A stretch of DNA of 64,000 nt from Rosistilla ulvae (GCF_007741475.1 NZ_CP036261.1:7411805-7475804), one strand, 5' to 3'. Counted from the stretch's first letter, positions 55,799-64,000 are shown. The notes: generated from the sequence alone by a model not told the origin. Made by a program: numbers and translations.

Positions 55799-56015
55799 CT
55801 TGGACAAAATCAAATTCCTTCACGATCGCTGGGCAAGGGATTAACGTGCCTTAACGCAAATAGAATAGTAGCCAGCGTTTATCGCCTCAAGCGTAGAATC
55901 GTTACATTCACCCCAGTTAACGCCAAGTTATCGAGGTTTCCTGGTTATTAAACAGGCGCACTCCCTCATTTAGCACCTTCTCTCTTCCTCCGCACTTCCC
56001 AGCGACGATTTCCCA

Positions 56016-56426
56016 GTGAACGAAGATTCCCTATCTTCCCGCCCCACAGCTAGCAACTTTGTCCTGCTGTGGCACGAATTGCCAGCATCCTCGCCGCGAC
56101 GATCCCATTTCGACCTGATGTTGGAGGACTCCGGACAGCTGAGAACTTGGGCTATCCAGCGGATCCCCTCACCTGGCGAAAGCGTCCAGGGACTTGGTCT
56201 GCCGCCACACCGGATCGCCTACCTCGATCTGGAAGGGGAGATCTCCGGCGGACGCGGGTCGGTGCGGCGCATCGATCGGGGGACCTACACGATCATCGAA
56301 TCGAGTGACGAACAATTATCGATCGAGATCTGCGGCGATCAGCTGACGGGGCAGTTGCGGTTTCGCGCAACCGAATCGGATCAGTTGTGGGAGATCTCGC
56401 GAGTCGACGCCTTGGCCAATTTGTAG
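56016..56426 (+). CDS. Stand-alone LigD-type 3'-phosphoesterase domain protein
   Basis: A 136-residue protein matching the DNA polymerase ligase N-terminal domain (3'-phosphoesterase) of LigD: FVLLWHELP, SHFDLMLEDSGQLRTWAI and RIAYLDLEGEISGGRGSVRRID. In LigD this domain trims 3' ends during non-homologous end joining; here it is alone, with no ligase, polymerase or Ku in the window. The start is GTG 56016 without a good ribosome site. Its last 46 bases overlap the convergent membrane-protein gene. Confidence 0.82.
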   Translation: MNEDSLSSRPTASNFVLLWHELPASSPRRSHFDLMLEDSGQLRTWAIQRIPSPGESVQGLGLPPHRIAYLDLEGEISGGRGSVRRIDRGTYTIIESSDEQLSIEICGDQLTGQLRFRATESDQLWEISRVDALANL

Positions 56427-57130
56427 ATCGGCCCGTCGGGGATCCAAGCGGTGTGAGCCTTGGCGCCGGTGCGGCCGGCCAACACGATCTCGCCATCCAA
56501 CAATTCCAACGTCTCGATCACGACGGGGGTTTCGACGTAGCGGTCGTGTTCGCTGGGAACGGTCACCAGTGCTATCAAGTCGTCCTCTTCGTTCTCCCAG
56601 CGAACTTCCAGATCCCCCCGCGATGCGGCTATGCTGATCTTGTCGGAGAAGTGTTGCAGAGGGATCGGCAGCGCGCCGGCTCGCAAGCGGTGAATCTGCA
56701 GCGCGATCACGTTCGGTTCGTCGGTCAGCTGGGCGTGCAGTTCAAACGAGATCACCGAATCGATCCGCCCCCGCCGGTAGCGAGCCGCGACGATCACCTT
56801 GCCATCTTCGACCGAGACCCGCGGATCTTCGGTTCCCGGGGGGAGGACGTTGGGAAATTGATTCGCCAGTTCCGACGCCAGCCAAGCGTTGATCTGATCG
56901 GTGGTAAACGTGGCGTGCCAATCGCCGACAATCTGCACCTGTTGAGAGAGCTGTTCGAACTGAGCTTGCAGTTCTTCTTTATGTTGCCGTGCCAGCGGTG
57001 CCGATGCGACGGCAGTTTTATAAAACGCCGGGGCCTGCTGTGCGGCGCGAGCGGCCCACCAGGCGAACGCTCCCAGACCGGTTGCGATAAAAACGAGAAC
57101 CAGTCCGAGTGTTTTCAATAGCCGTCGCAT
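56381..57130 (-). CDS. Membrane-anchored protein of unknown function
   Basis: A 249-residue protein from ATG 57130, with AGGGAC eight bases upstream; the frame opens further but without conserved character. The N-terminal helix is LLKTLGLVLVFIATGLGAFAWW. A coiled segment (about 50-65, QHKEELQAQFEQLSQQVQ) and a beta-rich domain follow (TFTTDQINAWLASELANQFPN, VEDGKVIVAARYRRGRID). It probably faces the periplasm. I do not recognise the family. Its 3' end overlaps the convergent LigD-type gene by 46 bases. Confidence 0.84.
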   Translation of the reverse strand: MRRLLKTLGLVLVFIATGLGAFAWWAARAAQQAPAFYKTAVASAPLARQHKEELQAQFEQLSQQVQIVGDWHATFTTDQINAWLASELANQFPNVLPPGTEDPRVSVEDGKVIVAARYRRGRIDSVISFELHAQLTDEPNVIALQIHRLRAGALPIPLQHFSDKISIAASRGDLEVRWENEEDDLIALVTVPSEHDRYVETPVVIETLELLDGEIVLAGRTGAKAHTAWIPDGPIYKLAKASTREISHN

Positions 57131-57670
57131 GGCAAAGTCCCTGAAGCCATTGGATGCGAGAAGAAGCACGCCAGAGCATCTTACGGAAGCTGTTAAAGCC
57201 AGGTCAACTTCCAAATTCGGCCGATCGGGCATCGGTCGAAGGCGATTGGCCCACCCAATGGGGAAGCAAACACGGCTCGATCGGCCCCAAACCAAGCTAT
57301 CGATTTCGCTTCGATTCGCTAACATGTTCCAAGTGTCTGCTTGGCTGAGATTCTTTTGTATTAAATCGAGGAATCCGCTACCGTGCGTTGCCGTGGGATC
57401 GATCGCCAGGACTGCGATCGATCGCCGTTCCGATTCGTCCGGCGTGCACCGGGCGATGCACAATCCGTCGCCGACCTGGGGTGCTATCAATCGAAGCAAG
57501 CTGGTTCCCGGGATTTCTGTTCTGGGGGTTATGGACGATTGGGGGCATCTCGATCGGGGAATCGCGATCGACAGCGATCTTTGCCGCGGTCGCGAGTTGG
57601 ACGCTGACGCGGTAATTTGCTGTATACGCTGGAAATATTCGAAGCAACGTTCATCCGACGGAGACGATCA
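57131..57670. other. Divergent intergenic region before scpB
   Basis: No gene is supported. Promoters of the membrane protein (minus) and scpB (plus) should lie here, but I see no convincing boxes, repeats or RNA. Confidence 0.5.
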
Positions 57671-58810
57671 ATGCGACCTTGGGGACCCCGCCGCGGCGGC
57701 TGGCAGGATCGAAATTTGTTTCGCCCGCTGGAGAGCTCGGCGACGCGGCGGCGGCGTGTCGCGATGCGCGATGCCGAAGCTTCACAGACTCCCTCAAGTT
57801 CGCCCGCTGAGGATGACGATCCAAAGCACAAACTTCAGCGAACCGAAGCGATCTTAGTCCTGTCACGGGGATCACTTACGACGCGGAAATTGGCCGCGCT
57901 GGCTGGCTTGGCGGATGCCACCGAAGCGCGTACACTGATCCGCCAACTTAACCAGCTTTACGATCAACAGGGGCGCGCCTTTCGTGCCGAAGAGGTTGCC
58001 GGCGGTTACCAGTTGTTAACCCGACCTCAGTTTGCACCGTACCTGCGGCGTTTGGGGCACGTGCCGCAAGCGGTTCGGTTGTCCTCCCCGATGCTCGAAA
58101 CATTGGCCATCGTGGCTTACCGCCAACCTGTGTTGCGAGCCGATATCGAAGCGGTTCGCGGCGTGCAAAGCGGTGAATTGCTGCGGCAATTGATGGAAAA
58201 GGATTTAGTGCGGATCAGCGGTCGCAGCGACGAACTGGGCCGTCCCTATTTGTATTCCACGACAAAGAGATTTTTGCAGGTCTTTGGCCTCCGTAACACC
58301 GATGCCTTACCATGCAGCCAGTGGTTCAAAGAACAGCCGGTCGACGTACCGACAACCGGCCCCCCCGATAACCTAGACCCAGTTCTTGACAGTCCCGATA
58401 AGGAGTCCGACGTGAGTATCGCTATCGCTTCATCCCATCATGATGCCTCACCCGAGCACACCGACGCGATCGTTGCCGTTTCAAGTACTGAGGCAAGCCT
58501 TTCCAATCCGCCCGCTGCGATCATCGAAGACGAAGAAGATGAGCAGTGGAACGACGACGATGATGACGACGACTGGGACGACGAAGACGACGACTGGGAC
58601 GATGAAGATCCCGACGACGACGACGACGATTCGGATGACGACGACGACTGGGAAGAAGAAGAAGCCGACGACGACAGCAAGGACGACGACTGGGAAGAAG
58701 TCGACGACGATGATGACGACGACCTCGAAGAAGCGGACGGCGAGGGAGACGAGTGGGTCGACGATGAAGACGACGACGACTGGGATGACGACGACGAAGA
58801 TGAATTTTAA
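57671..58810 (+). CDS. scpB: ScpB chromosome segregation protein with Asp-rich tail
   Basis: A 379-residue protein from ATG 57671 (GGAG seven bases upstream). A basic N-terminus (RPWGPRRGGWQDR) is followed by the ScpB core at about 55-220, with two winged-helix units (TEAILVLSRGSLTTRKLAALAGL; SSPMLETLAIVAYRQPVLRADIEAVRGV; DLVRISGRSDELGRPYLYSTT). ScpB joins ScpA and SMC in the condensin complex. Typical ScpB is about 190 residues; here a linker and some 95 residues of nearly pure Asp, Glu and Trp follow (about 286-379). The tail gives an extremely acidic protein and may bind basic partners or metal. No scpA is seen nearby. Confidence 0.93.
   Translation: MRPWGPRRGGWQDRNLFRPLESSATRRRRVAMRDAEASQTPSSSPAEDDDPKHKLQRTEAILVLSRGSLTTRKLAALAGLADATEARTLIRQLNQLYDQQGRAFRAEEVAGGYQLLTRPQFAPYLRRLGHVPQAVRLSSPMLETLAIVAYRQPVLRADIEAVRGVQSGELLRQLMEKDLVRISGRSDELGRPYLYSTTKRFLQVFGLRNTDALPCSQWFKEQPVDVPTTGPPDNLDPVLDSPDKESDVSIAIASSHHDASPEHTDAIVAVSSTEASLSNPPAAIIEDEEDEQWNDDDDDDDWDDEDDDWDDEDPDDDDDDSDDDDDWEEEEADDDSKDDDWEEVDDDDDDDLEEADGEGDEWVDDEDDDDWDDDDEDEF
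58543..58808 (+). repeat. Low-complexity GAC/GAT/GAA codon tract
   Basis: The tract codes the acidic ScpB tail and is composed largely of GAC, GAT, GAA and TGG codons, with repeated units such as GACGACGACTGGGA. It is prone to replication slippage. Confidence 0.8.
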
Positions 58811-58856
58811 TCGTCGCCGCGGTTTCTAACGCCGCTGCCTCAAACGTCTATCTATC

Positions 58857-58883
58857 GAGTTGGGTCGCTACGACGACCAACTC
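58857..58883. terminator. Bidirectional hairpin between convergent scpB and FAAL genes
   Basis: GAGTTGG and CCAACTC pair around an inner GTCG/CGAC stem. The hairpin lies directly between the stops of the convergent genes. There is no T tract, so termination strength is uncertain. Confidence 0.55.
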
Positions 58884-61012
58884 TAACGCTCGCTGGCCGA
58901 TTCGTCCGGCCCGGTTTCGAGCATGTTTTCAGCCAGATGAGGTGCCAGGACTGCCGGCGTTGGGTAGTCCCAGGCCAGGGTGGGCGTCAGTTCCAGCCCC
59001 AACCAATCTTCGACATCTCCCGCCAGTTCCATCGTGGCCAGCGAATCGAGCCCATAATCGGCCAGCGGTTTATCGCGATCGGCCGGGCCGTTGTCCGGAT
59101 TCCCCCGCGCGGCCAACCATTCCAACAACCAACCTTCGATCGCCGCGCTAACGGCCGGCAAATCGTCGGGCGTGATCGTTGTGGGGAGCTCGGGGAATTC
59201 GACGTTGCCACCCAACAGGATCGATCGATCCCAGCGGTGTTTGGTTTTCAGTTCGCCGCTGAAAAACTGACTCCGACACGCTTGCCGCTGCACCTTGCCG
59301 CTGGTCGTCAGCGGAACGCCGCCGGGCCGCGTCAACGCGATCGTCCGCGCATCGACTTCGTGTTGTTCGATCAACCGTCGCCGCAATCGGCGGACCAGAC
59401 CAGCCAACGATTCCGGTGGCGTCTGCCGGGCGACTTCCGCCACGACCGCCAACGCCTCTTGGCCGTCTCCTTGCGCCGAAAAGGCTGCCGCCGGGCCACC
59501 GCTGGCTTCCCCCAAACACTCGCAGACCGTCGCTTCGATATCTTGCGGATAGACGTTGCGGCCGCGAAGGATGATCACGTCCTTCATCCGCCCGGTCACG
59601 TATAACTGGTCGCGGTGCAGGAACCCTAAATCCCCGCTCCGCAAAAACTTTCCCGCCTCGGGCTCGCCAGCGATCGTCGCATGAAACTGTTCCGCGTTGA
59701 CCGCCTCTCGATTCCAATAACCGTCGGCGACGCTGGGTCCCTGCAACCAGATCTCTCCCACGGCGCCATCGGCCTGCGTCGCGGCGGTATCGGGATCGAC
59801 GATTGCGATCCGCATTCCATCGGCTGCCGGACCGCTGCTGACCAATCGTTGGACCGTCGCTTCGGGCTGACCTTGCGCTGCCGGCTGATACCTTCCCACG
59901 GAAAGCGAATCGCGATCGACATCCAGATATTTGGGTTCGTTTCGATCGCCACCGCCAGCGGCCAACAGCGTCGCTTCGGCCAAACCGTAACAGGGGCAGA
60001 AGCTGCTGGCGCGATAGCCCGCCGGTTCAAATCGCTGGATAAACGCATCCAACGTCGCCGCCCGCACCGGTTCAGCCCCGCAAAACGCCGTCGTCCAACA
60101 ACTCAGATCCAACCCCCGCGTGTGTTCCGGATCGATCCGATCGACACACAACTGGTATGCAAAATTGGGAGCTCCGCTGAACGAAGCCCGATGCGAGCTG
60201 ATCGCTTGCAACCACCGCAGCGGCCGCTGCAGAAAGCTTCGTGGCGACATCAAAACCGCTTCGCCGCCGACGTAGATCGGTTCCAGGATCCCGCCGATCA
60301 ACCCCATGTCGTGGTAGGCGGGCAACCAAAAGACACCCCGGCTGTGCTCGCTGGCGTCGTCCGCGGCAAACTCCAATGCGTAACTGCTGCGGATCGATTC
60401 GAGATTGCTCAGCAGGTTGGCATTGCGAACCATCACTCCCTTGGGATCGCTTGTCGAACCGCTTGTGTATTGCAGCAGCCCCAACGCTTCGCCCGAACTG
60501 TCGTCGATGTGAGGATCGAAGTCGACCGCCGCGACGCCATCGGTGGCGATCCGGTGGGTCTTGTGAACAGCCGCGTTCAGCCGCTTGAAGTCCAAACCTT
60601 CAAGGGTCTCGCGATTGGCGATCAAGGCCGCCGGTTGGCAATCGACAGCGGCCGTGTCCAAACGCGGCATCGCTCGCCCCGGCTTGGGGAAGCAGGTGGG
60701 TACTGGGACCAAGCCGGCATAGCTGGCGGCAAAGAAGCCGACCAAAAACTCAAGCCCCGGCGGGAACAGCAGCAGAGCCCGATCCCCCGGCGTGGTGCAC
60801 TGGGCTAATTCGGCGGCGACCGATCGGGCTCGCCGATCCAGCTGGCCGTAGGTGATCGATTGCGATTCACCCGCGTCGGTCAAAAACGTAGCGACCGCGC
60901 GGTCGGGATGGCGGCGGCTGCGATCGACCATCAGTTCGGTCAACGACCGCCAACCGCCATGCCGCTGCGATGTTTCTTGTGATAGCGACATATTTTTATG
61001 GCTGGAAATCAT
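58883..61012 (-). CDS. Fatty acyl-AMP ligase fused to an acyl carrier domain (FAAL-ACP)
   Basis: A 709-residue two-domain enzyme. Residues 20-590 form an adenylate-forming domain of the FAAL type: LLQYTSGSTSDPKGVMV, LPAYHDMGLIGGILEPIYVGGE, CYGLAEATLLAAGGG, SGDLGFLHRDQLYVTGRMKDVIILRGRNVYPQDIE. The C-terminal ACP has Ser657 in YGLDSLATMEL. FAAL enzymes activate a fatty acid as acyl-adenylate and load it on an ACP for a PKS or NRPS. There is no such partner within the next genes, though an NRPS lies about 23 kb away. Start is ATG 61012, or ATG 60991. It is divergent from a type II thioesterase. Confidence 0.93.
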   Translation of the reverse strand: MISSHKNMSLSQETSQRHGGWRSLTELMVDRSRRHPDRAVATFLTDAGESQSITYGQLDRRARSVAAELAQCTTPGDRALLLFPPGLEFLVGFFAASYAGLVPVPTCFPKPGRAMPRLDTAAVDCQPAALIANRETLEGLDFKRLNAAVHKTHRIATDGVAAVDFDPHIDDSSGEALGLLQYTSGSTSDPKGVMVRNANLLSNLESIRSSYALEFAADDASEHSRGVFWLPAYHDMGLIGGILEPIYVGGEAVLMSPRSFLQRPLRWLQAISSHRASFSGAPNFAYQLCVDRIDPEHTRGLDLSCWTTAFCGAEPVRAATLDAFIQRFEPAGYRASSFCPCYGLAEATLLAAGGGDRNEPKYLDVDRDSLSVGRYQPAAQGQPEATVQRLVSSGPAADGMRIAIVDPDTAATQADGAVGEIWLQGPSVADGYWNREAVNAEQFHATIAGEPEAGKFLRSGDLGFLHRDQLYVTGRMKDVIILRGRNVYPQDIEATVCECLGEASGGPAAAFSAQGDGQEALAVVAEVARQTPPESLAGLVRRLRRRLIEQHEVDARTIALTRPGGVPLTTSGKVQRQACRSQFFSGELKTKHRWDRSILLGGNVEFPELPTTITPDDLPAVSAAIEGWLLEWLAARGNPDNGPADRDKPLADYGLDSLATMELAGDVEDWLGLELTPTLAWDYPTPAVLAPHLAENMLETGPDESASER

Positions 61013-61208
61013 GTTGCCCGGTCTACAAAAGTCACAACACGCCGACGACCGTCGTCGACTCGTTGAGATCTGGCTGCCCTGTTACGATGGAAATACGCCG
61101 TGGACGTTACGATTGTAACGAGAATGGCGTGCCAACCAAACGGCCGCGCCGACCGTTTCGCCCCCCCTTTGGATCGTTTTTTCTAAAAAACTCGTCACCT
61201 CAAAGTCC

Positions 61209-61943
61209 ATGTTCCGAACGATTTACGAGGCCGCCAAGCCGAAGCTGCAGTTTTTCTGGTTCTGCCACGCCGGTGCCGGTTCGGCGTCACTGGTCCGAGC
61301 GGCTCGGGGTTTATCGGGGCCGCTGAGTCTGCATGTGGCTTCGCTCCCCGGACGCGAACACCGTTTCCGCGATGGGCTGAACCTCTCGCTCGATGAATTA
61401 GTCGACCAATTGGCCGCCGAACTGCGAGCTCAGATTCGCGGCCCCTATCATTTAATAGGGCACAGTTTTGGCAGCCTGTTGAGCTATCTGCTGGCTCAGA
61501 AAATGATCGCCGCCGGGGTGCCGCCGCTCAGCCTGACCGTGATGACGCTAGCCGCGCCCGACCGCGTCGACCGAAATCCGCGAACCGCCCATCTGACCAA
61601 CGAAGAATTCCTCGACTACCTCGACCATCGCTTCGGCAGCGTCCCCCGCGCGCTGCGGACGAATCCCGAAGCGATCGCGTTGTTTTTGCCGATCGTTCGC
61701 TACGACTTACAATTGCTCGAATCGTACGTTCACCAACCGACCCCGCCGCTGCCGATTCCGATCCTGGCGTTGGCCGGCAGCGAGGATCGCGCCGTCAGCC
61801 CCGAAGCGATGCGGCAGTGGGAGCGGTTTACCAGCGAATCGTTCGAATTGCAGACAATCCCCGGCGGCCACTTCTTTCCCACGGAAAATGTTGACCCGAT
61901 CATCCAGCGGGCGATCGGATCATTCCAGCAAGGACCTTCATGA
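61209..61943 (+). CDS. Type II thioesterase
   Basis: A 244-residue alpha/beta hydrolase of the editing thioesterase family: FCHAGAGSASL at 18-28, catalytic Ser86 in IGHSFGSLLSYLLAQ, SLPGREHRF, LALAGSEDRAVSP with the catalytic Asp region, and IPGGHFFPTEN with the catalytic His. Type II thioesterases release stalled acyl groups from carrier domains of NRPS or PKS. It lies divergent from the FAAL-ACP gene with a 196-base gap, which suggests a shared pathway. Confidence 0.92.
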   Translation: MFRTIYEAAKPKLQFFWFCHAGAGSASLVRAARGLSGPLSLHVASLPGREHRFRDGLNLSLDELVDQLAAELRAQIRGPYHLIGHSFGSLLSYLLAQKMIAAGVPPLSLTVMTLAAPDRVDRNPRTAHLTNEEFLDYLDHRFGSVPRALRTNPEAIALFLPIVRYDLQLLESYVHQPTPPLPIPILALAGSEDRAVSPEAMRQWERFTSESFELQTIPGGHFFPTENVDPIIQRAIGSFQQGPS

Positions 61944-62005
61944 TCGCATCTCGATGCCGTTAGCGGATCGTTCGACCTGATCCAAATCGAATCATTCCAG
62001 CAAGG
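61919..62005. repeat. 15-base direct repeat
   Basis: ATCATTCCAGCAAGG occurs at 61919-61933 at the thioesterase 3' end, and again at 61991-62005, where AAGG serves as the ribosome site of the next gene. It is likely a small duplication. Confidence 0.75.
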
Positions 62006-62012
62006 CTCTTAT

Positions 62013-62723
62013 ATGACTGCTTCCCCATCGCCAGTCTCCAAATCACGCAGCCCGATCGTGTGGATCATCACCGCGATCGTGTTGCTGGTCGTCGGGCTGT
62101 TTGGTTGCCTTATCCTGTGGCTCGCCAGTGGCGTCTCGGGCCGCGAATTCGCCCCTTCGCACTTCCAGACTCGGACATTTAATGTCGCTTCGGTCCCATG
62201 GATCGGATTCCAGATCGGCAGCCTCGATCACTCCTCCGTCAACGATGCGACCAGCCAATATCTGATCGCCCACAAATTGATCAACGTTCCCGCGACGCCA
62301 CCCAAACGCTGGGACCTGCTGGAAATCTACCGCAATGTCAGCCTCCCTCACGATGCCGATGCAAGCGTATTGACGCTCTACCTGACGGGGCGGGGCAGCC
62401 ACGGCGTCGATTGGGAACAATGGAGCAAGGATCATCCAGCCGCCGCCGCTGTTTTTTGGCCGTTTGTGCAACAACTGGCGATCGACCAACTGTATCTCAT
62501 GCTTCCGCAAGCCTTCGATCTGGCTCGCCAACAGACCGATCCGGTCGAACTGCAACAAGCGCTCGACGACTACTTCGTCGCCGAATTCCCCGCCTTTGCC
62601 GCCGACCTGGCCCATGCCGGTCGAGAGGCCGAAGCGATCGCGGCCCTCGAATCGGCTATCGATCGCTATCCCCAACAGGCTTCTTTTTCAGCCGTATTGG
62701 ACGATCTGCAGTCGCAAAAATGA
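62013..62723 (+). CDS. Membrane-anchored protein of unknown function
   Basis: A 236-residue protein. An N-terminal helix (IVWIITAIVLLVVGLFGCLILWLAS, about 15-40) anchors a soluble region, with ThrLeuTyrLeuThrGly in ADASVLTLYLTGRGSH and a TPR-like pair near the C-terminus (AAFAADLAHAGREAEAIAALESAIDRYP). AAGG from a duplicated segment is eight bases before ATG 62013. It lies 69 bases after the thioesterase stop and 22 bases before the desulfurase. I do not recognise the family. Confidence 0.83.
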   Translation: MTASPSPVSKSRSPIVWIITAIVLLVVGLFGCLILWLASGVSGREFAPSHFQTRTFNVASVPWIGFQIGSLDHSSVNDATSQYLIAHKLINVPATPPKRWDLLEIYRNVSLPHDADASVLTLYLTGRGSHGVDWEQWSKDHPAAAAVFWPFVQQLAIDQLYLMLPQAFDLARQQTDPVELQQALDDYFVAEFPAFAADLAHAGREAEAIAALESAIDRYPQQASFSAVLDDLQSQK

Positions 62724-62745
62724 ACGCCCCGGATTTCTCGAAGCC

Positions 62746-63891
62746 ATGATCTATTTAGACAACAACGCCACCACGGCGATCACCCCCGAAGTGCTCGACG
62801 CGATGCGAGCCGATTGGATGCTGGGACCCGCCAATCCGTCGGCTCAACATCGCATCGGTCGCTCGGCCAAACTGCGGTTGGAGGATGCCTGCGATGCGAT
62901 GTTGGATTGCTTGGCCGCCAGCGAACATCGTTTTCTACTGACCAGCGGCGGCACCGAAGCCAATAACTGGGTGATCGGCAACCTGGGGCAGGGTGATGGG
63001 CCGATCGTCGTCAGCCAGATCGAACACCCCAGCATTCTCGCGGCGGCTCGCGCCGCAGAGGCTCGTGGCATCCCCGTCCGCTATCTGCCGGTCGATGCCA
63101 ACGGAATTGTCGATCTTCCGCTGTTGCAAACTTGGCTCGCCGAGACTCCCAAGCCGCGGCTGGTCTCGATAATGGCCGCCAACAACGAAACCGGCGTGAT
63201 CCAAACAATCGCGCCGTTGGCCGCCTGCTGCAATGATGCTGGGGTCCCCTTCCATTCGGATCTTTCGCAAATGCTGGGCAAGCTGCCCGTCGACATCGAC
63301 CAAATGGGAATCACCGCCGCGACCATCGCGGCCCACAAATTCCATGGACCCGTCGGAGTCGGAGGTCTGATCCTGCGTCGCAACGCGCCGATCTCGCCGC
63401 TGCTGGTCGGCGGAGCGCAACAACTGGAACACCGCGCCGGGACCGAACCGACAGCCCTGGTCGTCGGCATGATGACCGCTATCCAACAATGTTTGAACGA
63501 CTTATCCACAACGCAAACCGCGATGCGACAACGCCGCGACGCGTTGGAAGCAGGGCTGCGGCAACAGATTCCCGATCTGGTAGTCCACAGCGCCGCGGTC
63601 GATCGGCTGCCGCAAACGACCTGCTTTTCGATCCCCAACATCGATCGCCAAGCCTTGTTGATGCGGTTGGATTTCGAATCCGTCGCCTGCAGCACGGGTA
63701 GCGCCTGTGCGAGTGGCAGCAGCGAACCGAGCCACGTTTTGCAAGCGATGGGACTCGATTCGTCGCTCCTCAGCAGTTCGATTCGCCTGAGCGGCTCGAT
63801 TTTTACCACCGATTCAGAGATCGACACGGCGGTCTCGCGTATCGTCCGCTGTTGCAACAAGTTAAGGAATTATCAAGATGTGGAAAAATAA
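62746..63891 (+). CDS. Cysteine desulfurase (NifS/IscS family)
   Basis: A 381-residue pyridoxal-phosphate enzyme. ATG 62746 starts at the conserved MIYLDNNATT. SGGTEANN (67-74) and QIEHPSIL (91-98) surround the cofactor; Lys198 in AAHKFHG forms the Schiff base. Catalytic Cys321 lies in STGSACASGSSEPSHVL. The enzyme takes sulfur from cysteine for iron-sulfur clusters and thio-cofactors. No IscU or other Isc/Suf gene follows in the window. The frame is open upstream but only inside the preceding gene. Confidence 0.94.
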   Translation: MIYLDNNATTAITPEVLDAMRADWMLGPANPSAQHRIGRSAKLRLEDACDAMLDCLAASEHRFLLTSGGTEANNWVIGNLGQGDGPIVVSQIEHPSILAAARAAEARGIPVRYLPVDANGIVDLPLLQTWLAETPKPRLVSIMAANNETGVIQTIAPLAACCNDAGVPFHSDLSQMLGKLPVDIDQMGITAATIAAHKFHGPVGVGGLILRRNAPISPLLVGGAQQLEHRAGTEPTALVVGMMTAIQQCLNDLSTTQTAMRQRRDALEAGLRQQIPDLVVHSAAVDRLPQTTCFSIPNIDRQALLMRLDFESVACSTGSACASGSSEPSHVLQAMGLDSSLLSSSIRLSGSIFTTDSEIDTAVSRIVRCCNKLRNYQDVEK

Positions 63892-63962
63892 CGTATTGTT
63901 TGTGGATAACTTTTCGATTCCTTGATATAACCGATTCCAGCGGTTACGTAACCTGTGGAATT
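63879..63962. promoter_or_regulatory. Cluster of DnaA-box-like sites
   Basis: TGTGGAAAA at 63879-63887, TGTGGATAA at 63901-63909 (exact reverse of TTATCCACA, the DnaA box consensus) and TGTGGAATT at 63954-63962 lie close together. A fourth, exact TTATCCACA is inside the desulfurase gene at 63502-63510. AT-rich sequence (GATATAACCG) sits between. This suggests oriC or a dnaA promoter at or beyond the window end; no dnaA is visible. Confidence 0.4.
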
Positions 63963-64000
63963 CCGGACCAGTGACACGCATTATTTGCGAGCGTTCTGTT

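Noticed and set aside
57129..57857. A 242-codon plus-strand frame before and inside scpB.
   Set aside because: It overlaps scpB in another frame and has no ribosome site or recognisable domain.
1..64000. tRNA, rRNA, CRISPR arrays, insertion sequences or prophage genes.
   Set aside because: None could be found by reading either strand; no transposase, integrase or regular short repeat was seen.

Overview
The window reads as a chromosomal segment of a planctomycete, most likely Pirellulaceae (Rhodopirellula/Rosistilla-like). This is inferred from gene content, not from a database search: several Ser/Thr kinases with membrane segments, FHA proteins, secreted CHAT and caspase-fold proteases, a secreted arylsulfatase, a kinase-linked ECF sigma factor, a Bat-type MoxR/VWA operon, GC-rich DNA and many genes with weak Shine-Dalgarno sequences. 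No rRNA, tRNA, CRISPR array, integrase or insertion sequence was seen.

Layout. (1) 1-22061, all minus strand: a truncated Ser/Thr kinase and a secreted trypsin-like protease, then a long block of signalling and protease genes. In transcription order the block is a secreted CHAT protease, a secreted caspase with a DUF4384-like domain, a 63-aa secreted peptide, a secreted TPR-CHAT protease, a caspase-TM-FHA protein, a zinc-ribbon/TM/FHA protein, a Ser/Thr kinase, a two-TM protein and a TPR/TM protein. The last five are spaced or overlapped like an operon. This is my main candidate for an undescribed system: an envelope protease cascade wired to a cytoplasmic kinase/FHA phospho-relay. (2) 22508-23485, plus: a CPPED1-like metallophosphoesterase. 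(3) 23701-29929, plus: a compact Bat operon (MoxR, DUF58, DUF4381, BatA, BatB, TPR BatC, BatD) with 2-4 nt gaps and start/stop overlaps. (4) 29971-42733, minus: a polysaccharide operon (flippase, polymerase, two GT4 glycosyltransferases, Wzz-like protein) whose last gene is a dimodular NRPS (A-PCP-C-A-PCP-TE). Hand-read specificity codes suggest Cys then Pro. (5) 42734-43316: no protein gene, but a plus-strand structured RNA candidate ending in a strong intrinsic terminator. (6) 43317-51407, minus: an arylsulfatase, then (upstream) a coiled-coil protein, an FHA protein, a Ser/Thr kinase, a K/E/P-rich membrane protein and an ECF sigma factor. (7) 52196-55798, minus: a small fatty-acid/polyketide-type set (hotdog dehydratase, long ACP, second hotdog protein, KAS II). 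(8) 56016-63891: a stand-alone LigD phosphoesterase domain, a membrane-anchored protein, ScpB with an extreme Asp-rich tail, a FAAL-ACP divergent from a type II thioesterase, a membrane protein and a cysteine desulfurase. The last 120 bases hold DnaA-box-like sites, so dnaA or oriC may lie just beyond the right edge.

How the parts may work together: regions 1 and 6 both pair a kinase with FHA readers and envelope proteins, as expected for surface sensing. Regions 4, 7 and 8 could feed surface polysaccharide and acyl/peptide products, but no direct link is visible in the sequence. Residue numbers are hand counts from the chosen starts; domain edges are approximate.
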